A stretch of DNA of 64,000 nucleotides from Ureaplasma canigenitalium ATCC 51252 (GTDB lineage Bacteria > Bacillota_I > Bacilli_A > Mycoplasmatales > Mycoplasmoidaceae). Under the pieces are notes generated by a model. The model had not been told where the DNA came from. It worked only from the letters and a program-made list of their open reading frames with translations, and searched no databases. The stretch lies in NCBI RefSeq assembly GCF_000712165.1, contig NZ_KL544010.1:320591-384590 (forward strand), in the 5' to 3' direction. Positions 38,514-50,479 of this stretch are shown piece after piece. The translations under genes were made by a program, and so were the position numbers. Each line of letters begins with the position of its first letter. The stretch's first letter is position 1.

Positions 38514-40016
38514 ATGACGACAAAGAAAAAACAAAAGATATTATTTAGTTTTCTAGGAACACTTGCTGTCTCAGCATCGATTGCTGCAGTCGCGGTCGCT
38601 TGCCGACCTGAATCGGATAACAAAGGGGGCAATACCGGAGGAACTGATACTGGTAATAATCTTGGAAAACCTAAGGTTCCTAAAAATCCAGAGTCACCAG
38701 AAAAACCTAAGACTCCTGAAAGTCCAAAGGTACCCGAAACTCCTAAAAAACCGGAAGATGGTAAAAAGAATCCTGAAAGTCCAGACAAGGATAAGACACC
38801 TGGAGGGGATGCTAAGACACCTGAAAAAGGTAAAGATGAAAAGAATCCAGAAGTTGGAAAAGAGAAGAAACCTGAAACCAGTCCTAAAGATAGTCCTGAA
38901 AAGAAAAAAGAAATTATTCCAGGACTTAAATTAACTCCTGGAATTAAGAAGATCACAACACCTGTTACAACTATTTATCCTAATGTCTCAAGTACCACAT
39001 ATTCAGGTTTAATTGCTATTCCTAAGGAATATCACACAAATGAAGACATAGACCAAATCAAGAACAATCCAAATAATTACAGTGTTTCAATAAAAGTTGT
39101 CTTTGAAGATAAGACAGAAAAAGAAGGAATTTCATTCCCATCACCTTTTGGTGGTTATACCTTTATTATTAATCGATTAAAAGAAAATACCGATTATAAA
39201 ATTAAGGAAATTTATTGAAACGATAAAAAGTTAAACCTAAAAGTAAATGAAAGCTTACTAAGTTTCCACACAGCGAAAGATGAAACAGCAACCATTACTC
39301 CAACACTTGTCGAAAAAGTTAAATATAGCGAGGAATTCAATGGTAAAAAAAGTAAATTCGTTGGTTTTACTTTTAATTCACTATTAAGTGTCGGTAGTAA
39401 AGTTAAATTTACTGTAAACAATAAAGAATATACTAAAACCATTCAAACCCAAGGTGATGGGTTTGATAATCGACGTATTCTATGAGTTGAACTAGATGAT
39501 AGCTCTCTAACAGCTAAAAAAGAATATACCGTATCTAACTTAACAATCAATGACAAAAAGGTTGATTTAGATGGTACCCTTCTTTACAAAATGAAGGATG
39601 TAGCAACAGCAGCTGATTCAATTTTTACCATTGATAAATATGACGAAAGTGTCATTAATGGTTATTGAAAGTTTATTCTTGAAAAACCAGTTGAAACTCC
39701 ACCTGTTCCCAACGATGTAAAACTAGTTAATATTGATTCGAAATCTTTTGGTCTTTCAATTCTCTTCGACAAAATTTTAAAACACACTGATAAAGTGACA
39801 GTTAAATTGAAAAACCATGACGAAGTTATTGAATTTAATCAAGAAGGTAAGAGCGAAGACGCTTTAGTCAAAGGTGGTTACTTCGTCTTCAGCAACCTTA
39901 ACCCAGGTACAGAATACGAAATTGAGTACATTAAACTTAATGGAACCGATTTAGATCTTGAAAAGATTAAAGACGGTAAATACTCAACAAAAGCTAGTGA
40001 GAAAAAAGATAATTAA
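38514..40016 (+). CDS. Lipoprotein with Pro/Glu/Lys-rich stalk and Ig/FN3-like repeats
   Basis: A 500-aa lipoprotein from ATG 38514 (AGGA upstream) to TAA 40014, with TGA as Trp. The leader ends in the lipobox A-V-A-C-R-P-E-S (Cys about residue 31). Residues about 45-140 form a stalk of repeated P-E-x-P-[KE]-x-P and K-x-P-E units. The rest holds three or four units of about 115 residues that each end in a strand pair of the kind L-x-P-G-T-E-Y-E-I-E-Y-I-x-L-N-G (around residues 220, 340 and 470). That pattern resembles the DUF1410 and FN3-like modules of mollicute surface proteins, judged by motif only. The stalk would hold the globular part away from the membrane. The leader matches that of the binding lipoprotein at 32582, including the nucleotide stretch around the lipobox. 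Confidence 0.85.
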
Positions 40017-40061
40017 TGTGATTATCTAAAATATCAAATTAGTTTCTCATCTTATTTCTAA

Positions 40062-40067
40062 TATAAT
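40062..40067 (+). promoter_or_regulatory. -10 box of small lipoprotein gene
   Basis: A perfect TATAAT lies 30 bases before ATG 40098 in the short gap after the preceding lipoprotein gene. Confidence 0.5.
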
Positions 40068-40097
40068 TTACTTCGTAGTTAAGTAATATAGAAGTAA

Positions 40098-40424
40098 ATG
40101 ATGAAGAAAAGCAAAAAGATATTAATTACGATGCTTTCAATTGCTCTTGTTTCCATACCAATCGCAATTGTCACTGTTTCTTGTGTTCCAAGAAATTCTT
40201 TAGAACGTCTAGATGATTTAGAATCAAGCTTAAACAAAAGAATACGAGCTTCAACTAAAATTCCTGAACCTGAGAAGGAAAAAATTATTAAACAATATAA
40301 ACCTTCTTTTAAAACAATTAGAAATGGAATTCTACATGCAAAAGACCGAAGTCATTGTGAGCGAGTCATCGAGTTAATGGATCAATTAGAAGAAGCAATT
40401 AATGTCTTGTTTCAACGAATCTAA
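40098..40424 (+). CDS. Small lipoprotein, 108 aa
   Basis: The leader MMKKSKKILITMLSIALVS ends in the lipobox V-T-V-S-C (Cys about residue 29). The mature part of about 80 residues is strongly charged and predicted helical (L-E-R-L-D-D-L-E-S-S-L near its start, V-I-E-L-M-D-Q-L-E-E-A-I near its end), so a helical hairpin or coiled coil is likely. The start could be either of two adjacent ATG codons (40098 or 40101). A terminator follows directly. No family is recognised. It is the last of the plus-strand lipoprotein genes before the convergent housekeeping operon. Confidence 0.8.
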   Translation: MMKKSKKILITMLSIALVSIPIAIVTVSCVPRNSLERLDDLESSLNKRIRASTKIPEPEKEKIIKQYKPSFKTIRNGILHAKDRSHCERVIELMDQLEEAINVLFQRI

Positions 40425-40430
40425 AAATAA

Positions 40431-40454
40431 AAAAGTCCCAAACGGACTTTTTTT
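40431..40454. terminator. Rho-independent terminator of small lipoprotein
   Basis: Stem AAAAGTCC / GGACTTTT with loop CAAAC, followed by a T run. It starts seven bases after the stop codon. Confidence 0.88.
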
Positions 40455-40516
40455 TCTTTGTAGACCTAAGAACTTCTCTACAAGATAAAGAAAAAAGTCA
40501 TTCCTAGATGACTTTG

Positions 40517-40936
40517 CTAAATAAAGATATGGATACTAACTACTAAGGAGATTGAAATCATCATTAAGATAAAAGAAAGAGAAAGGAGAAACCACGTCAT
40601 AATGTGAAACGAAGTACTGGTATAAACTCCGTTAATTCCAGTAATCCAACAACTAATTAGGAAAGCGAGTGGAAAGAAGGATACACCTAGTCCGACATAT
40701 ATAACAATCTGTGTTGCTTTTACTAAATCGCTTTTTGTACTAACGATATAAGTTCCAATTTGGTCGAGATTTTTTGATTGGAGAAAATGAAAAGACAATC
40801 CAAGTCCTAATGAGAAAAGGAAAATAAGATGACCAATAATCAACCACGAGACAAGAACTCCTCTTCGACTTCTTAAATGACGTTCAAGACTATAATAGTC
40901 TTTATGCTTCACTTTCTTCTTCATTTCACTAACCAT
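40517..40936 (-). CDS. Four-helix membrane protein at the end of the nusA-infB operon
   Basis: A 139-aa protein with a basic N-terminus (K-K-K-V-K-H-K-D-Y-Y-S-L-E-R-H-L-R-S-R-R) and four hydrophobic helices at about residues 27-48, 70-92, 93-102 and 112-138. Its ATG (40936) follows the rbfA stop (TAG 40939-40941) after two bases, so it belongs to the same transcription unit and is probably translationally coupled. I do not recognise a family. The placement behind rbfA suggests co-expression with the translation machinery but does not define a function. Confidence 0.75.
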   Translation of the reverse strand: MVSEMKKKVKHKDYYSLERHLRSRRGVLVSWLIIGHLIFLFSLGLGLSFHFLQSKNLDQIGTYIVSTKSDLVKATQIVIYVGLGVSFFPLAFLISCWITGINGVYTSTSFHIMTWFLLSLSFILMMISISLVVSIHIFI

Positions 40937-40938
40937 AG

Positions 40939-41298
40939 CTATTTGTCTTGGTTTTCTTTCTTTTTAATTTCTTTAAATAAATTTTCGATATTAATCGCAT
41001 AGTCAATCGTTTCATCAATGACGAATCGAAGTTCAGGCACTTTATATCCTTTTCATTTACTTGCGACATTAGATCTAAGAAGACCTTGGATCTTATTTAG
41101 AGCTTCAAGAGTAAGATTGGTCTTTTTCCGGTCTGTTGTATCGAAAAAAACTTTAGCGACAGAAAGATCGTTTGAAAGTCGAACGGTTGTGATACGAGCT
41201 TGTTTTGCGATTTTGTCATTGACATGGAAAGTCAAAGTCTCATTAATCACATCCATGATTAATGATTCCATCCTACCTATTTTTACATCAGAAGCCAT
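40939..41298 (-). CDS. rbfA: Ribosome-binding factor A
   Basis: A 119-aa protein, complete with TGA 41053 read as Trp. The N-terminal I-G-R-M-E-S-L-I-M-D-V-I-N and the following strand with I-T-T-V-R-L-S-N-D-L-S-V-A-K-V-F fit the KH-like fold of RbfA (family I-S-x-V-x-x-S-x-D-x-x-x-A-x-V-Y-V). The P-E-L-R-F-V-I-D-E-T-I-D-Y-A motif near the C-terminus matches the family's P-x-L-x-F-x-x-D-x-S-x-x. RbfA helps late 30S maturation of the 16S 5' region. It starts 4 bases after infB, the classic order nusA-ylxR-infB-rbfA. Confidence 0.93.
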
Positions 41299-41302
41299 AG
41301 CT

Positions 41303-43150
41303 TTAATTTACCTCATCTATTTTTTGCTCTTTTTTAACATAACATTCAATAACGTCATTTTCTTTTATGTCGTTAAAGTTAAAAATCGTCAATCCGCATT
41401 CATTTCCGTGTTGCACTTCGGTTGTTGGATTTTTTTGTTGTTGTAGTGTATTTATTTTACTTGAATAAATAACAACCCCATCACGGATAATCCGAGCAAG
41501 GGCATTCCGTTTAATTTTTCCGCTATTAACCTTACATCCACAAATGGTACCTATTTGTGAGTGTTTTCAAATTTTAAGAACGGTTGCCTCACCAATTACT
41601 TCTTCAACAATGATTGGATCAAGACTACCTTTCAATCATTTAAGCAGATCTTCTTTAAAGTGGTAAATAACATCATATGTCATAATGTCAACATTAGAAC
41701 TTTCTGAAAAGTCCTTGATTGTTCGACTTGGTCGAACATTAAAACCAATGATGATGGCATTTGATGTTTGAGCTAAAAGCACATCACTCTCAGATATACC
41801 ACCGACAGCAGATCTTACGATAGTACAGTTAGCACCATCAACTTCAACTTGGGAAGCAATTGCTTTCAGTGCTTCGAGTGAACCTTGAACATCTGCTTTA
41901 ATAATGATGTTAATATTCTTTAGTTCACCGTCTAAAATCTTTTGTTTTAGGTCGTTAGAGACGATTGCAGCACGTTCAAGTCTAAGGTGTTTTTGTTTCA
42001 CTTCGTTCGCAATCATCTTAGCTTGTTTTTCATCACTAAGAGCAAGGAACTTATCCCCGGCCGCCGCAACTTCAAGAAGACCAGTAATTTTTACTGGTTT
42101 TGAAGGTGGAGCGATATCGACTTCCTTGTTTTGCTCGTCAAACATATTTCTTATTTTTCCGTATGTTTTACCAACAACTAGGTAGTCACCTTTTTTTAGA
42201 GTACCATTTTGCACAAGTAAGGTAGCAATAGGACCAAGACCTTTGTCTAGATTAGCCTCAATTGTTGTTCCAAAAGCAAGACGGTTCGGGTTCGCTTTGT
42301 AGTTATTTAATTCAGCGACAAGAAGGATACCATCAAGTAGTTCGTCAATTCCTTCATTCTTTAAAGCACTACCTTTGATAAACATCGTGTCCCCACCAAG
42401 CTCTTCAGCATTAATATTTTTACCAGAAAGTTGAGTCATCACACGCATTGGGTCAGCTTCATATTTATCCATTTTATTAATAAAGACAATGATGGGAACT
42501 CCAGCTGCTTTCGCATGATCAATTGCTTCTTCGGTCTGCATTTTAATACCATCGTCAGCTGCTACAACAAGGACAACAATGTCAGTTAAATTCGCACCAC
42601 GTGCTCGCATTTCTGTGAATGCTTCGTGTCCTGGTGTGTCAATAAAGGTAATTGGTTTATCATTTTTAACAACTTGGTAAGCTCCGATATGTTGAGTAAT
42701 ACCACCAGCTTCGCCGCTCGTTACACTTGTTTTTCGAATGGTATCTAGCAGGGTAGTCTTCCCATGATCAACGTGTCCCATAATTGTTACGATAGGTGCT
42801 CTCGGAGAAAGGTCTTCTTCCTTATCATCAAAACTGATATTTTCAAGAAGGTTTTCTTGAGTAATGTTTTTTTCAATCTTAAAATCAAGATCGTATTCAA
42901 GACAAAGTTCCCCAATTTGTTCTTCGTTTAAAATAGTGTTTAAGTTATATGCAATCCCTTTTTTAAAGAAACGCATAATGATTTCATTAGGATTCTTGTT
43001 CAGTTTAGGAGCAAGTTCTGCGATGGTTAGTGGACTTGTGAAAATAAAGGTATCATTAAATACTCCGACATCCACTTTTTTTAGTTGCTTCTTGAGATCA
43101 ATTCCCTTACGATTATCGTTTTTAATCTTATTATTTACTTTTTTTGCCAT
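41303..43150 (-). CDS. infB: Translation initiation factor IF-2
   Basis: A 615-aa protein once TGA (41567, 41636) is read as Trp. The short N-terminal domain carries the IF2_N motif around residues 42-80. The GTPase domain has G1 GHVDHGKT (125-132), G3 DTPGH (171-175) and G4 NKMD (225-228). Domain II, the GAGA domain ([12 protein letters not shown]) and a C-terminal domain with [13 protein letters not shown] that binds fMet-tRNA follow. The length is typical of mollicute IF-2, which lacks the long N-terminal extension. It recruits initiator tRNA to the 30S subunit. Start ATG 43150 lies 2 bases after ylxR. Confidence 0.97.
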
Positions 43151-43152
43151 GC

Positions 43153-43407
43153 TTACTCCTTTGTTTTAACTAATTCTGTTAAGATTCGTTGACATTCATC
43201 AGTGTTCACTATTTTAAAGATACTACAAATCTTCCGGTAGACTTTCATGATATTTATCTCATCATTAATTTTTAGGTAGTATCCACGACCTTTTTGATTA
43301 TTAAGAATGAAAGTGTGATCTACAATGATAAACCTTACCAACTCGTTCTTCTGGTGTCGTTGTCGACTAAAAAAACAAGTCCGGTAGACAGGTTGTTTTT
43401 GATTCAA
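43153..43407 (-). CDS. ylxR: YlxR family RNA-binding protein
   Basis: An 84-aa protein with the family features P-V-Y-R-T-C (residues 5-10), the K-N-E-L-V-R-F segment and the G-R-G-Y-Y-L pattern that corresponds to the conserved G-R-G-A-Y. The first in-frame start is TTG 43407, directly after the nusA stop; no ATG lies nearby, so a TTG start is assumed. YlxR proteins sit between nusA and infB in Firmicutes and mollicutes and have been linked to RNase P or nucleoid functions. Confidence 0.85.
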   Translation of the reverse strand: MNQKQPVYRTCFFSRQRHQKNELVRFIIVDHTFILNNQKGRGYYLKINDEINIMKVYRKICSIFKIVNTDECQRILTELVKTKE

Positions 43408-43409
43408 AA

Positions 43410-44810
43410 TTAATCTTCCTTCTTCGTAATGAAGTGCTCAAATCCTTCGATCACTTCAAATTCTTCTTTCGTATCATCAAGAGTATTAGTAGAAGTTGAT
43501 GTATTATTATTCGAATCATCACTTTCTTTTTTTGAGAAACTAAAAGTCTTATCAATCTCACCTTCAAGATCTTTAACTTCATTCTTAAGTTCCGAAATAA
43601 CAGCAAGCATTTCATCGTTTGTCAAGTTTTTCTTGTTAATCGATTCCATCTGCATATTTTTTAACACTTTCATATCAAACGGTCGGTATTGAAGACCTTC
43701 CATACGAGCTTCTTTTTCCGTTTTAACATCAATGTTATATCCGGTCATTTTAGCCGTTAACTTAATCCCTGAACCACCGCGACCAATGATTGCTGGTAAA
43801 TCGTGTTGACCAACAATGACAGTAACATTCTTGTAACCCTTTTCCTCATTATTATTAAAAATAAAACCCTTAATACGATCAATCCCAATGCAGTTCGCAA
43901 TTAGGACTTTTTCATCACTTGAGTATTTAACAATATCAATTCGTTCGTTATTTAATTGACTAGAAATATTATTAATGATAGCACCATGGAATCCAATGAT
44001 TGAAGAAACAGGGTCAATTGCTGGATTAATCGAATCGACAGCGATTTTTGTTCTTACACCCGGGATTCGCTCAATTAATTTAATCTGTACGATACCATCA
44101 CGTACATCAATGACTTCTTTTTTAATAATTTCAATAACTACTGCTTTATCGGTTCTTGAAAGAACAATGGGGAAGCTTTTACTACCTTCTTTTAATTCTT
44201 TAAGATAAAAAGGATAAGTTTGGTTAACCTTTAATTTTTCAGTACCAATCATTTCCTTTGATGGTAAAAAACCAATTGATTTTAAATCATCATCAAACTC
44301 AACCTTAACACCAGAAACATGGTTGTTTCGTTCCATTACTTCAATTACTTTACCATACACGATGGTATTTAGTTTATCAGCTCATTGAATAAGGATTTTA
44401 CTATTCTTTAATTCGGCAATTTTTTGCTTAAAATACTGAATAATTTGATTAACTTGTGAGCGTTCGAAGTTGCTAATGTCATAAGGGACAAGTAGCTCAT
44501 CCCCTATTTTTACATCCTTATTAATCATCTTTGCTTCAGAGATTGTTTTTTCAACGAAGTCGTCGTATCCTGTTTCAAGTGAGTCGTCGTTCTTTCTTTC
44601 ATCTTCGACCACTTTGTAAATTTGGTAACAACTAATCGTACCTTTTTTCTCATCAACAATAGTTGTAAAGTTAGTGTCAGGACGGTGTTTTAAATATGCT
44701 TTAGTAAAAGCTTCACTAATAATACTCTTGACACTTTCAATCGGAAGGTCGTTCGTAGCGGCAACAGTATTAATTAATTCAACTAAATCAGCTGGATTAA
44801 ATATGGACAT
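43410..44810 (-). CDS. nusA: Transcription termination/antitermination factor NusA
   Basis: A 466-aa protein with TGA 44382 read as Trp. The N-terminal RNA polymerase-binding domain (about 1-125) is followed by an S1 domain (about 145-210) and two KH domains. The second KH carries the loop G-R-G-G-S-G-I-K-L-T-A-K-M. A Ser/Thr/Asn-rich, acidic C-terminal extension (about 410-466) replaces the acidic repeats of proteobacterial NusA. It modulates pausing, termination and transcription-translation coupling. AAAGGAAC lies just before ATG 44810. It is the first gene of the nusA-ylxR-infB-rbfA operon. Confidence 0.95.
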
Positions 44811-44849
44811 TTATGTTCCTTTCGTATTTATATGCAGTACTATCTTTAA

Positions 44850-44858
44850 ATTTTATCA
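44850..44858 (-). promoter_or_regulatory. Extended -10 promoter of the nusA operon
   Basis: On the minus strand this reads TGATAAAAT, the same extended -10 as rnpB. The predicted start is near 44843, 33 bases before the nusA ATG, in the only gap between ttcA and nusA. Confidence 0.5.
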
Positions 44859-44881
44859 CATATCATTATTAAACATGTTGA

Positions 44882-45748
44882 TTATTCAAAATCAGAAATG
44901 TCATCGAGCATCATTTTTTCTTCATCACTCTTCTTTTCTTTTTCCATATATTTAATTTTCGTATTGTTAATTTCCTTTATATTAAAATCAAGAATAGAAT
45001 CATCTTCGCTCTTAAATCAAAGGTCAAATTCCTTGCTATTTAAGAGTGAAGTAAGGAAATTATGATAACTATTTTTAAACTTTGGATTATGATAAAAATT
45101 ACTATCTAGAAAATCCTTCATGTAATCTCGTGTTGTAAATCCCTCCATAGGACATCCGCATGGAACAATTGGCATATCCGGAAGTTGTCTAGAAGCGGAT
45201 ATGATGTCTTTTTCACGTACCAGGATAAGCGGACGAATAAAGGTAATTCCCATACGATCTAGGTACATTTTTGGTTTAAAAGTCGCGATTCTTCCTTCGT
45301 TTACCATGTTCATAAAAAGAGTCTCAATAGCATCATCTGCATGATGACCCATCGCAACTTTATTACATCCATATTTTTTAGCCTCTTCAATTAAGATGGC
45401 TTTCTTCATTTTCGAACAAAGGGAACATTGGATTTTCCCCTTCTTCATTTGGTTACGGAGAATATCACCCATCTCAGTATCCCTTAGAATAAAGGTAATA
45501 TTGTGTTCCTTAAAAAAATTAATAATAGGGTCGTAATCAATGTGACAAAGATTCATCTTTAAGTGAATCCCAATCACTTCAATGTCCCAATTTAAGTATT
45601 TTTTAACAATGTCTCTGACTTTTGAAAGACAAAAAAGGAGCGACATACTATCTTTTCCACCAGAAACACCGACAGCAATTTTATCGTTGTTTTCAATTAG
45701 ATGAAAAAGCTTATTAGCTTTAAGGATGTTTCCAATCAAGGTTCTCAT
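44882..45748 (-). CDS. ttcA: TtcA-like tRNA 2-thiocytidine synthesis protein
   Basis: A 288-aa PP-loop ATPase with SGGKDS at residues 29-34 binding ATP pyrophosphate. C108-x-x-C111 and a C-G-C-P motif (197-200) match the Cys set that holds the Fe-S cluster in TtcA-type enzymes. M-G-H-H-A-D-D-A-I-E-T (133-143) is the second family signature. TtcA thiolates cytidine 32 of certain tRNAs. TGA 45017 is Trp; the C-terminal 45 residues are acidic/charged and appear to be a lineage-specific tail. The gene follows the large ABC permease after a single base, so the two may be co-transcribed. It could also be a relative acting on another tRNA position, since the family includes several thiolases. Confidence 0.85.
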
Positions 45749-45749
45749 A

Positions 45750-48700
45750 TTAATACCTCTTTGAAGCGTTTGCGATATCCATTTTCTTCATTAAATATAA
45801 TGAATATAAATAAATCATAAGAAGGAGAATGAAAATGGCACCGATAATAATCAGGAAGTGCCAGAAAGCAATTCCCGATGTCACAAGCACACCTAGGGAG
45901 TTAAAAATAACTTCAATAAAAGCATTTGAAACTCCATAAACAATCGGGATGGAAAGAAGGAACCCGATGATGAACGGAGGGATTAACTGAGTAATAAGGA
46001 GTCAAGCAGTTTTTCCATCCTTATAACCTAAATTCTTAAGGAGAGCCATTACTTTTAGAATGTCAAATAGTGAGTTTGTTGTAAGAAGGATAACTACCAT
46101 TAAAGTAATTGCGAGAATGATGATGATAACCGTTGTCTCAACCTTCGTAATGGTACGGTTCGCAGTATCAAGGATAGCAAATAGAATATCAACAGCTTCA
46201 ACATTTTTTAATACAGAAAGGTAAGTGTCTTTGCCGTATTTCATAACAAGTCTGTCAATGACTTGACTTGCAGCTTTTTTTACCTGTTCAATATTTAACC
46301 GATCATATTTCAAGGAGGCACGTAGGGCATTAAACGAAGTAAAACCAAGGGCAAAAGCAAGATGATCTTGGGATGATTTAAGACCAAATCGAACATCTTT
46401 TGGATCAATTTTGCCATCAATTTGTTCGTCATAGATAAGTACATTCGAAATTAAATTAAGTGTCGCCTCATCCTTCTTTCAAGATTCAGATACGGGATAG
46501 AGACCGGATGGACTATAAATAGTTGTTAATCTTGTTAGAATTTCAGGGTTCTTCTTACTTGTAAGAATACCATTAAAAGCTCCCTTAAATTGACGATATT
46601 TAGTGTTGGTCGTGCTTGTATTTTCGTTTAAATCAAGAATTTTTCGTGCATCTTCGATGCTAATGTAGATTTCAGGAGTCTGATATGTATCTGAAATTGC
46701 GATAACTTTTAACTTTGTAACTCGGTTGTTTTTGGTTTCATAACGATTTTTGGTGTTCTTCGCAATAATTTCAATTTGATCACCAATAACAAGATGATAT
46801 TTCTTTGCTGCATTTTGGTTGATAATAATACCATTTTCATTATCAAATAAAAGACTATTGATTTTTTTGCTATGACTATAAAGGTCAATAAGACGACTAT
46901 TTTCAATGATTCCAGTAAGTTTAAGCGATGTAGGATTAACCAACGGAGTGTTATTAACACTAATTAAATCAGAATCAATTCAAATATATGGTTCATCGAA
47001 ACCAATATTTTTATTCGCATCTTTCTCGTTTCCATAATCAAGCGGAACTGCGTTAAAGAGAACTCCACTCCAAACATCAATGTAGTCACGACTACTTGAT
47101 GGAAAACTTAGAAGAAGTAGATTAATAAATTGATCACTAATTCGGGTAGCGAAGGCAGATGACTTCGCATTTGTCGCTCGATTCGAATCAATCGCATATG
47201 ACTCTTGAACAAAGTCTTTTCTAAAGGTAATCGTCTTCTTTTCCTTTTTGTTGGTAACGGTAAATATATTATTAGCAATACTAGTTACAAAAAGGTCAGT
47301 TAAATCATCATATGGTAACTGGTGCTTGATTTGATTATCGTCGATAAATGTTAGTTCGTTATTAAGAGCATGATGAGCAATAAATAAACGAACATTAAAG
47401 ATATTGCTAGGTTCTTTAAGAACGAAGTCTCCATCCTTCTTTGGAGTTAAAAACATATGACGAAGATAACTACTGAAAGTGATGACGTTTTGGTCATTGG
47501 AATTTTCTTTTTTAAAGATGGTGTCAATAAGACGATCTTGACCATATTGAAGAATTTCAAGATCGTTTTTTTCAATATAGATGTTTCCCATATAGTGTGA
47601 ATTGCCATCCAGTGTATTTAGAAAATCAAGAGGAATATCGCTAGTTTTTCAGCGATTTTCTTGCTTATCAAAACTATATAAGACAGTAAATTCATTGACA
47701 TTATATTCTTCATCAAAAACACGTATATAAAGCTTATAAAAAGCTCTGTTTCGATCAAGTTCTTTATCGTTTATATTTTTGATTCTTCGCTCTAGGAGCT
47801 GTTCTAATTCATTTTTTGTTTTAAATTGAGAATCATCACGAATGTTATTAATTGCTAAAATTTCATATGCTTTTCTAGCGATATCCTTTTTTGGATTATT
47901 CTCCTTTGGACGGTCGGTAAAGATGGTGTGGTCGTTAACGATTCTTGTCGCTCATTTACGATAGAAAGTATTAATGTTTTGAAGGGTATTTTCAGGAATT
48001 AGTGCTTTAGTAATTGATCATGGATTAGTTGAGGATGAAAGACTATCTTTAATTCCGAAACTAAAATCAAGAAACTGTTTTACCTGAAATGCATTCGCTA
48101 TGTATCTTAGGTTATTGTTCTTAATGTCGTTGTCCTTCGCACCGGTAAATTTAACATTGGCATACTGACTAAAAAGCGACTTAGTTACCAGATGCATATA
48201 ATCAGTATTTCGGTAATCCTGATCAATATTAAATTCTTTACCTTGTTTATCCTTATAGTTAATCGTATGCCCTATTGTTTCAGGAGTGATTGCATAATAT
48301 TGTCCACCAGCATTGCTTGGAGTTGTTAATTCAATCGCATACTTATATTTTTTACTAAGGAGAGTAAGGTTCGTTGACTCATCAATCTTATTTCGGGTAG
48401 TGGTTAGAAAAACAATTAAACCAAGTGAGAGAGCGGTCATTGATCCAAGAATCGCTATCTTCGTTAGACTGCCAAATGCAGATGTAATCATATACTTATT
48501 AATCCCTGAAGCATATGGGAAAAACTTCTTAAAGAAGATTGCGACCTTTGATGGTTTATGTTCTTTAAATCCACTCATAAGAGCAAGCGGAGAATTTCGG
48601 AGAGCGAAGTAACCCATCACAAAAATTATGATGAAAAGAATACTAAACGGGACAATGATGCTCGATATTAAATAACCAAAATTAAATGGAGCAAAGTTCG

Positions 48701-50423
48701 TTGGAATTTGTCAGTAGTCCTTGATTAAATCAAGCAATGCACTTTGCGAATAAAAAGAAGCAATTGATCCTAAAACACCACCGATGACACTTGGGACAAG
48801 GCCAATTAGCGAGAAACTTAAAATTATTTTGTATTTATTAACACCATTTGCGATTAGTGTACCAATCTTCGCTTTGTTTTGATTAATGAATCGTCTTACA
48901 ATAATAAAAACAACGAAAACAGAAAGGATTGAAATAAAGGTAATAATGATATAAGTAAAGGTACTTATAGAAATTGTAATTTTCTTAACAAAAATAATCC
49001 GTAGTGGACTCGGAGTAATTCGGTTATTAGTATCTTCCTTCTCAAAAGCAACATCAAAATTAAGTGGTCAATTCATTAGCGATTTGCTTTTAACTTCATT
49101 ATTAATATTATTAATTAATTCTTTAATCTCCTTAGCACTAACACCTGAACCATCAATATTAGATAAACGGAGCTGCAAATTCTTTTCAATCGGATTTGAT
49201 CTAAATCCATCGAAGATTCTTGAAAAACCGTTGTGGTTGACATAAACAAGAGTTTCGCGCTTCGGATTTGGAATAACCGATTCAAAACTAATAATAGGAT
49301 ACATATAATCAGGGGTAATACTTGACCCTAAAATAAGAAAAGGAGTGCTATCAATATAAACCTTATATTGATCATCAATATCGTTAAATCAGTTCTCATA
49401 TTGTTTCTGATCAGTTTTTCTTGAAAGAAATGTTTGGTATTCATTAATGTCATAAACCTTCTTATTGTTCGTAAGAAGAAATTCCGGTGGAACAACCGCC
49501 GTATAACTTGAGTAGATGTCAAAGTAAACAGGAATAATAACACCTGATCGGTTAAAACTAATCGTCATTCGATGATCCTTAATGACAAGACTTGTCTCAC
49601 CATTAATTTTTATTAAATCCTTGTTCGGGTAGAGTATCAGCAGCATTTGACGACTAACATCAATTAAATCGGTCGCGGTTCTTGCTTCAAGTCCTTGAAT
49701 ATTCGGGAATAACGGATCATAGTCGGGATTTGCTTTTAGATGACCGTATGCTGTCTTAAAATTTAGATAATAAGGATCTTCGGTATTATCCCAACGACCA
49801 AGGAAAATGTGCTCTAGGAGCACTCGTCGTGCATTAATCCGTTCGGAATTTACACTCTCATTGTCCTTTTTTTCATTATTACCTATTAAGTCATAAATAA
49901 CTTTATTACTATTAAAAGGATCGTTTAAATGAGTAACTAAATCAGATTCAAGATTGTTTTTGGATAACTTAATTAAAGAAGGAATATCATAATCAGCTCA
50001 ACCAACATCTTTTAACTTACCATTAAGAGTGCTTTCAAGCGTATTAATTTTTCTCGTAACATCATAATCAATTACCTTATAGGTAAAGTTACTAGTTGAG
50101 GAGTTAACAAGCAAAGAAGTATCATTTGAATAATCAAGAATCTTGTTTTGCTTTAAGTAAAAAGTCTTAAGTTGATCAAGATAATTGTAAAATTTCTTTT
50201 GATTAATTGCTCTTTTATCATCAGCATATGACTCGTTAACCGTAATGTGATGTAACTTTTGTTCTGTCACTAATTTTTCGAAACTACTTGTTAGTGTTCG
50301 TGATAAATTAGTTAAACCACTAAAGCTAAATATACTTACAAACAAAAGGATGGATAAAGCGATGAAGCTCCCTTTGTTTTTCATTAGATAACGGTATATG
50401 CTTTTTAGTAGTTTTCTAAACAT
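45750..50423 (-). CDS. Very large FtsX-type ABC transporter permease (1557 aa)
   Basis: Seven segments join in one code-4 frame from ATG 50423 to TAA 45750; the large gaps 47592-48017, 48621-49067 and 49824-49997 are free of TAA/TAG. An N-terminal helix (about residues 17-37) is followed by a long extracellular region. A first FtsX block lies at about residues 490-690, with several helices and the loop F-I-N-Q-N-K-A-K-I-G-T-L-I-A-N-G-V-N that matches the FtsX cytoplasmic loop. A second extracellular region (about 700-1410) precedes a second FtsX block (about 1425-1550) with L-K-N-L-G-Y-K. This is the MacB/FtsX two-block layout, much enlarged. No ATPase is adjacent. Export of lipoproteins or peptides, or a mechanotransmission role, is inference. 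ttcA follows after one base. Confidence 0.88.
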
Positions 50424-50479
50424 ATACTCTTTTCGGTAAATAATAGTAGATTATATATAAATTTAAGTTAATATGAAGG

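Noticed and set aside
38459..38956. Minus-strand ORF of 165 codons opposite the lipoprotein at 38514
   Set aside because: It consists of Ser/Gly/Phe/Leu/Pro repeats that mirror the Pro/Glu/Lys stalk codons of the plus-strand gene. It is a shadow.
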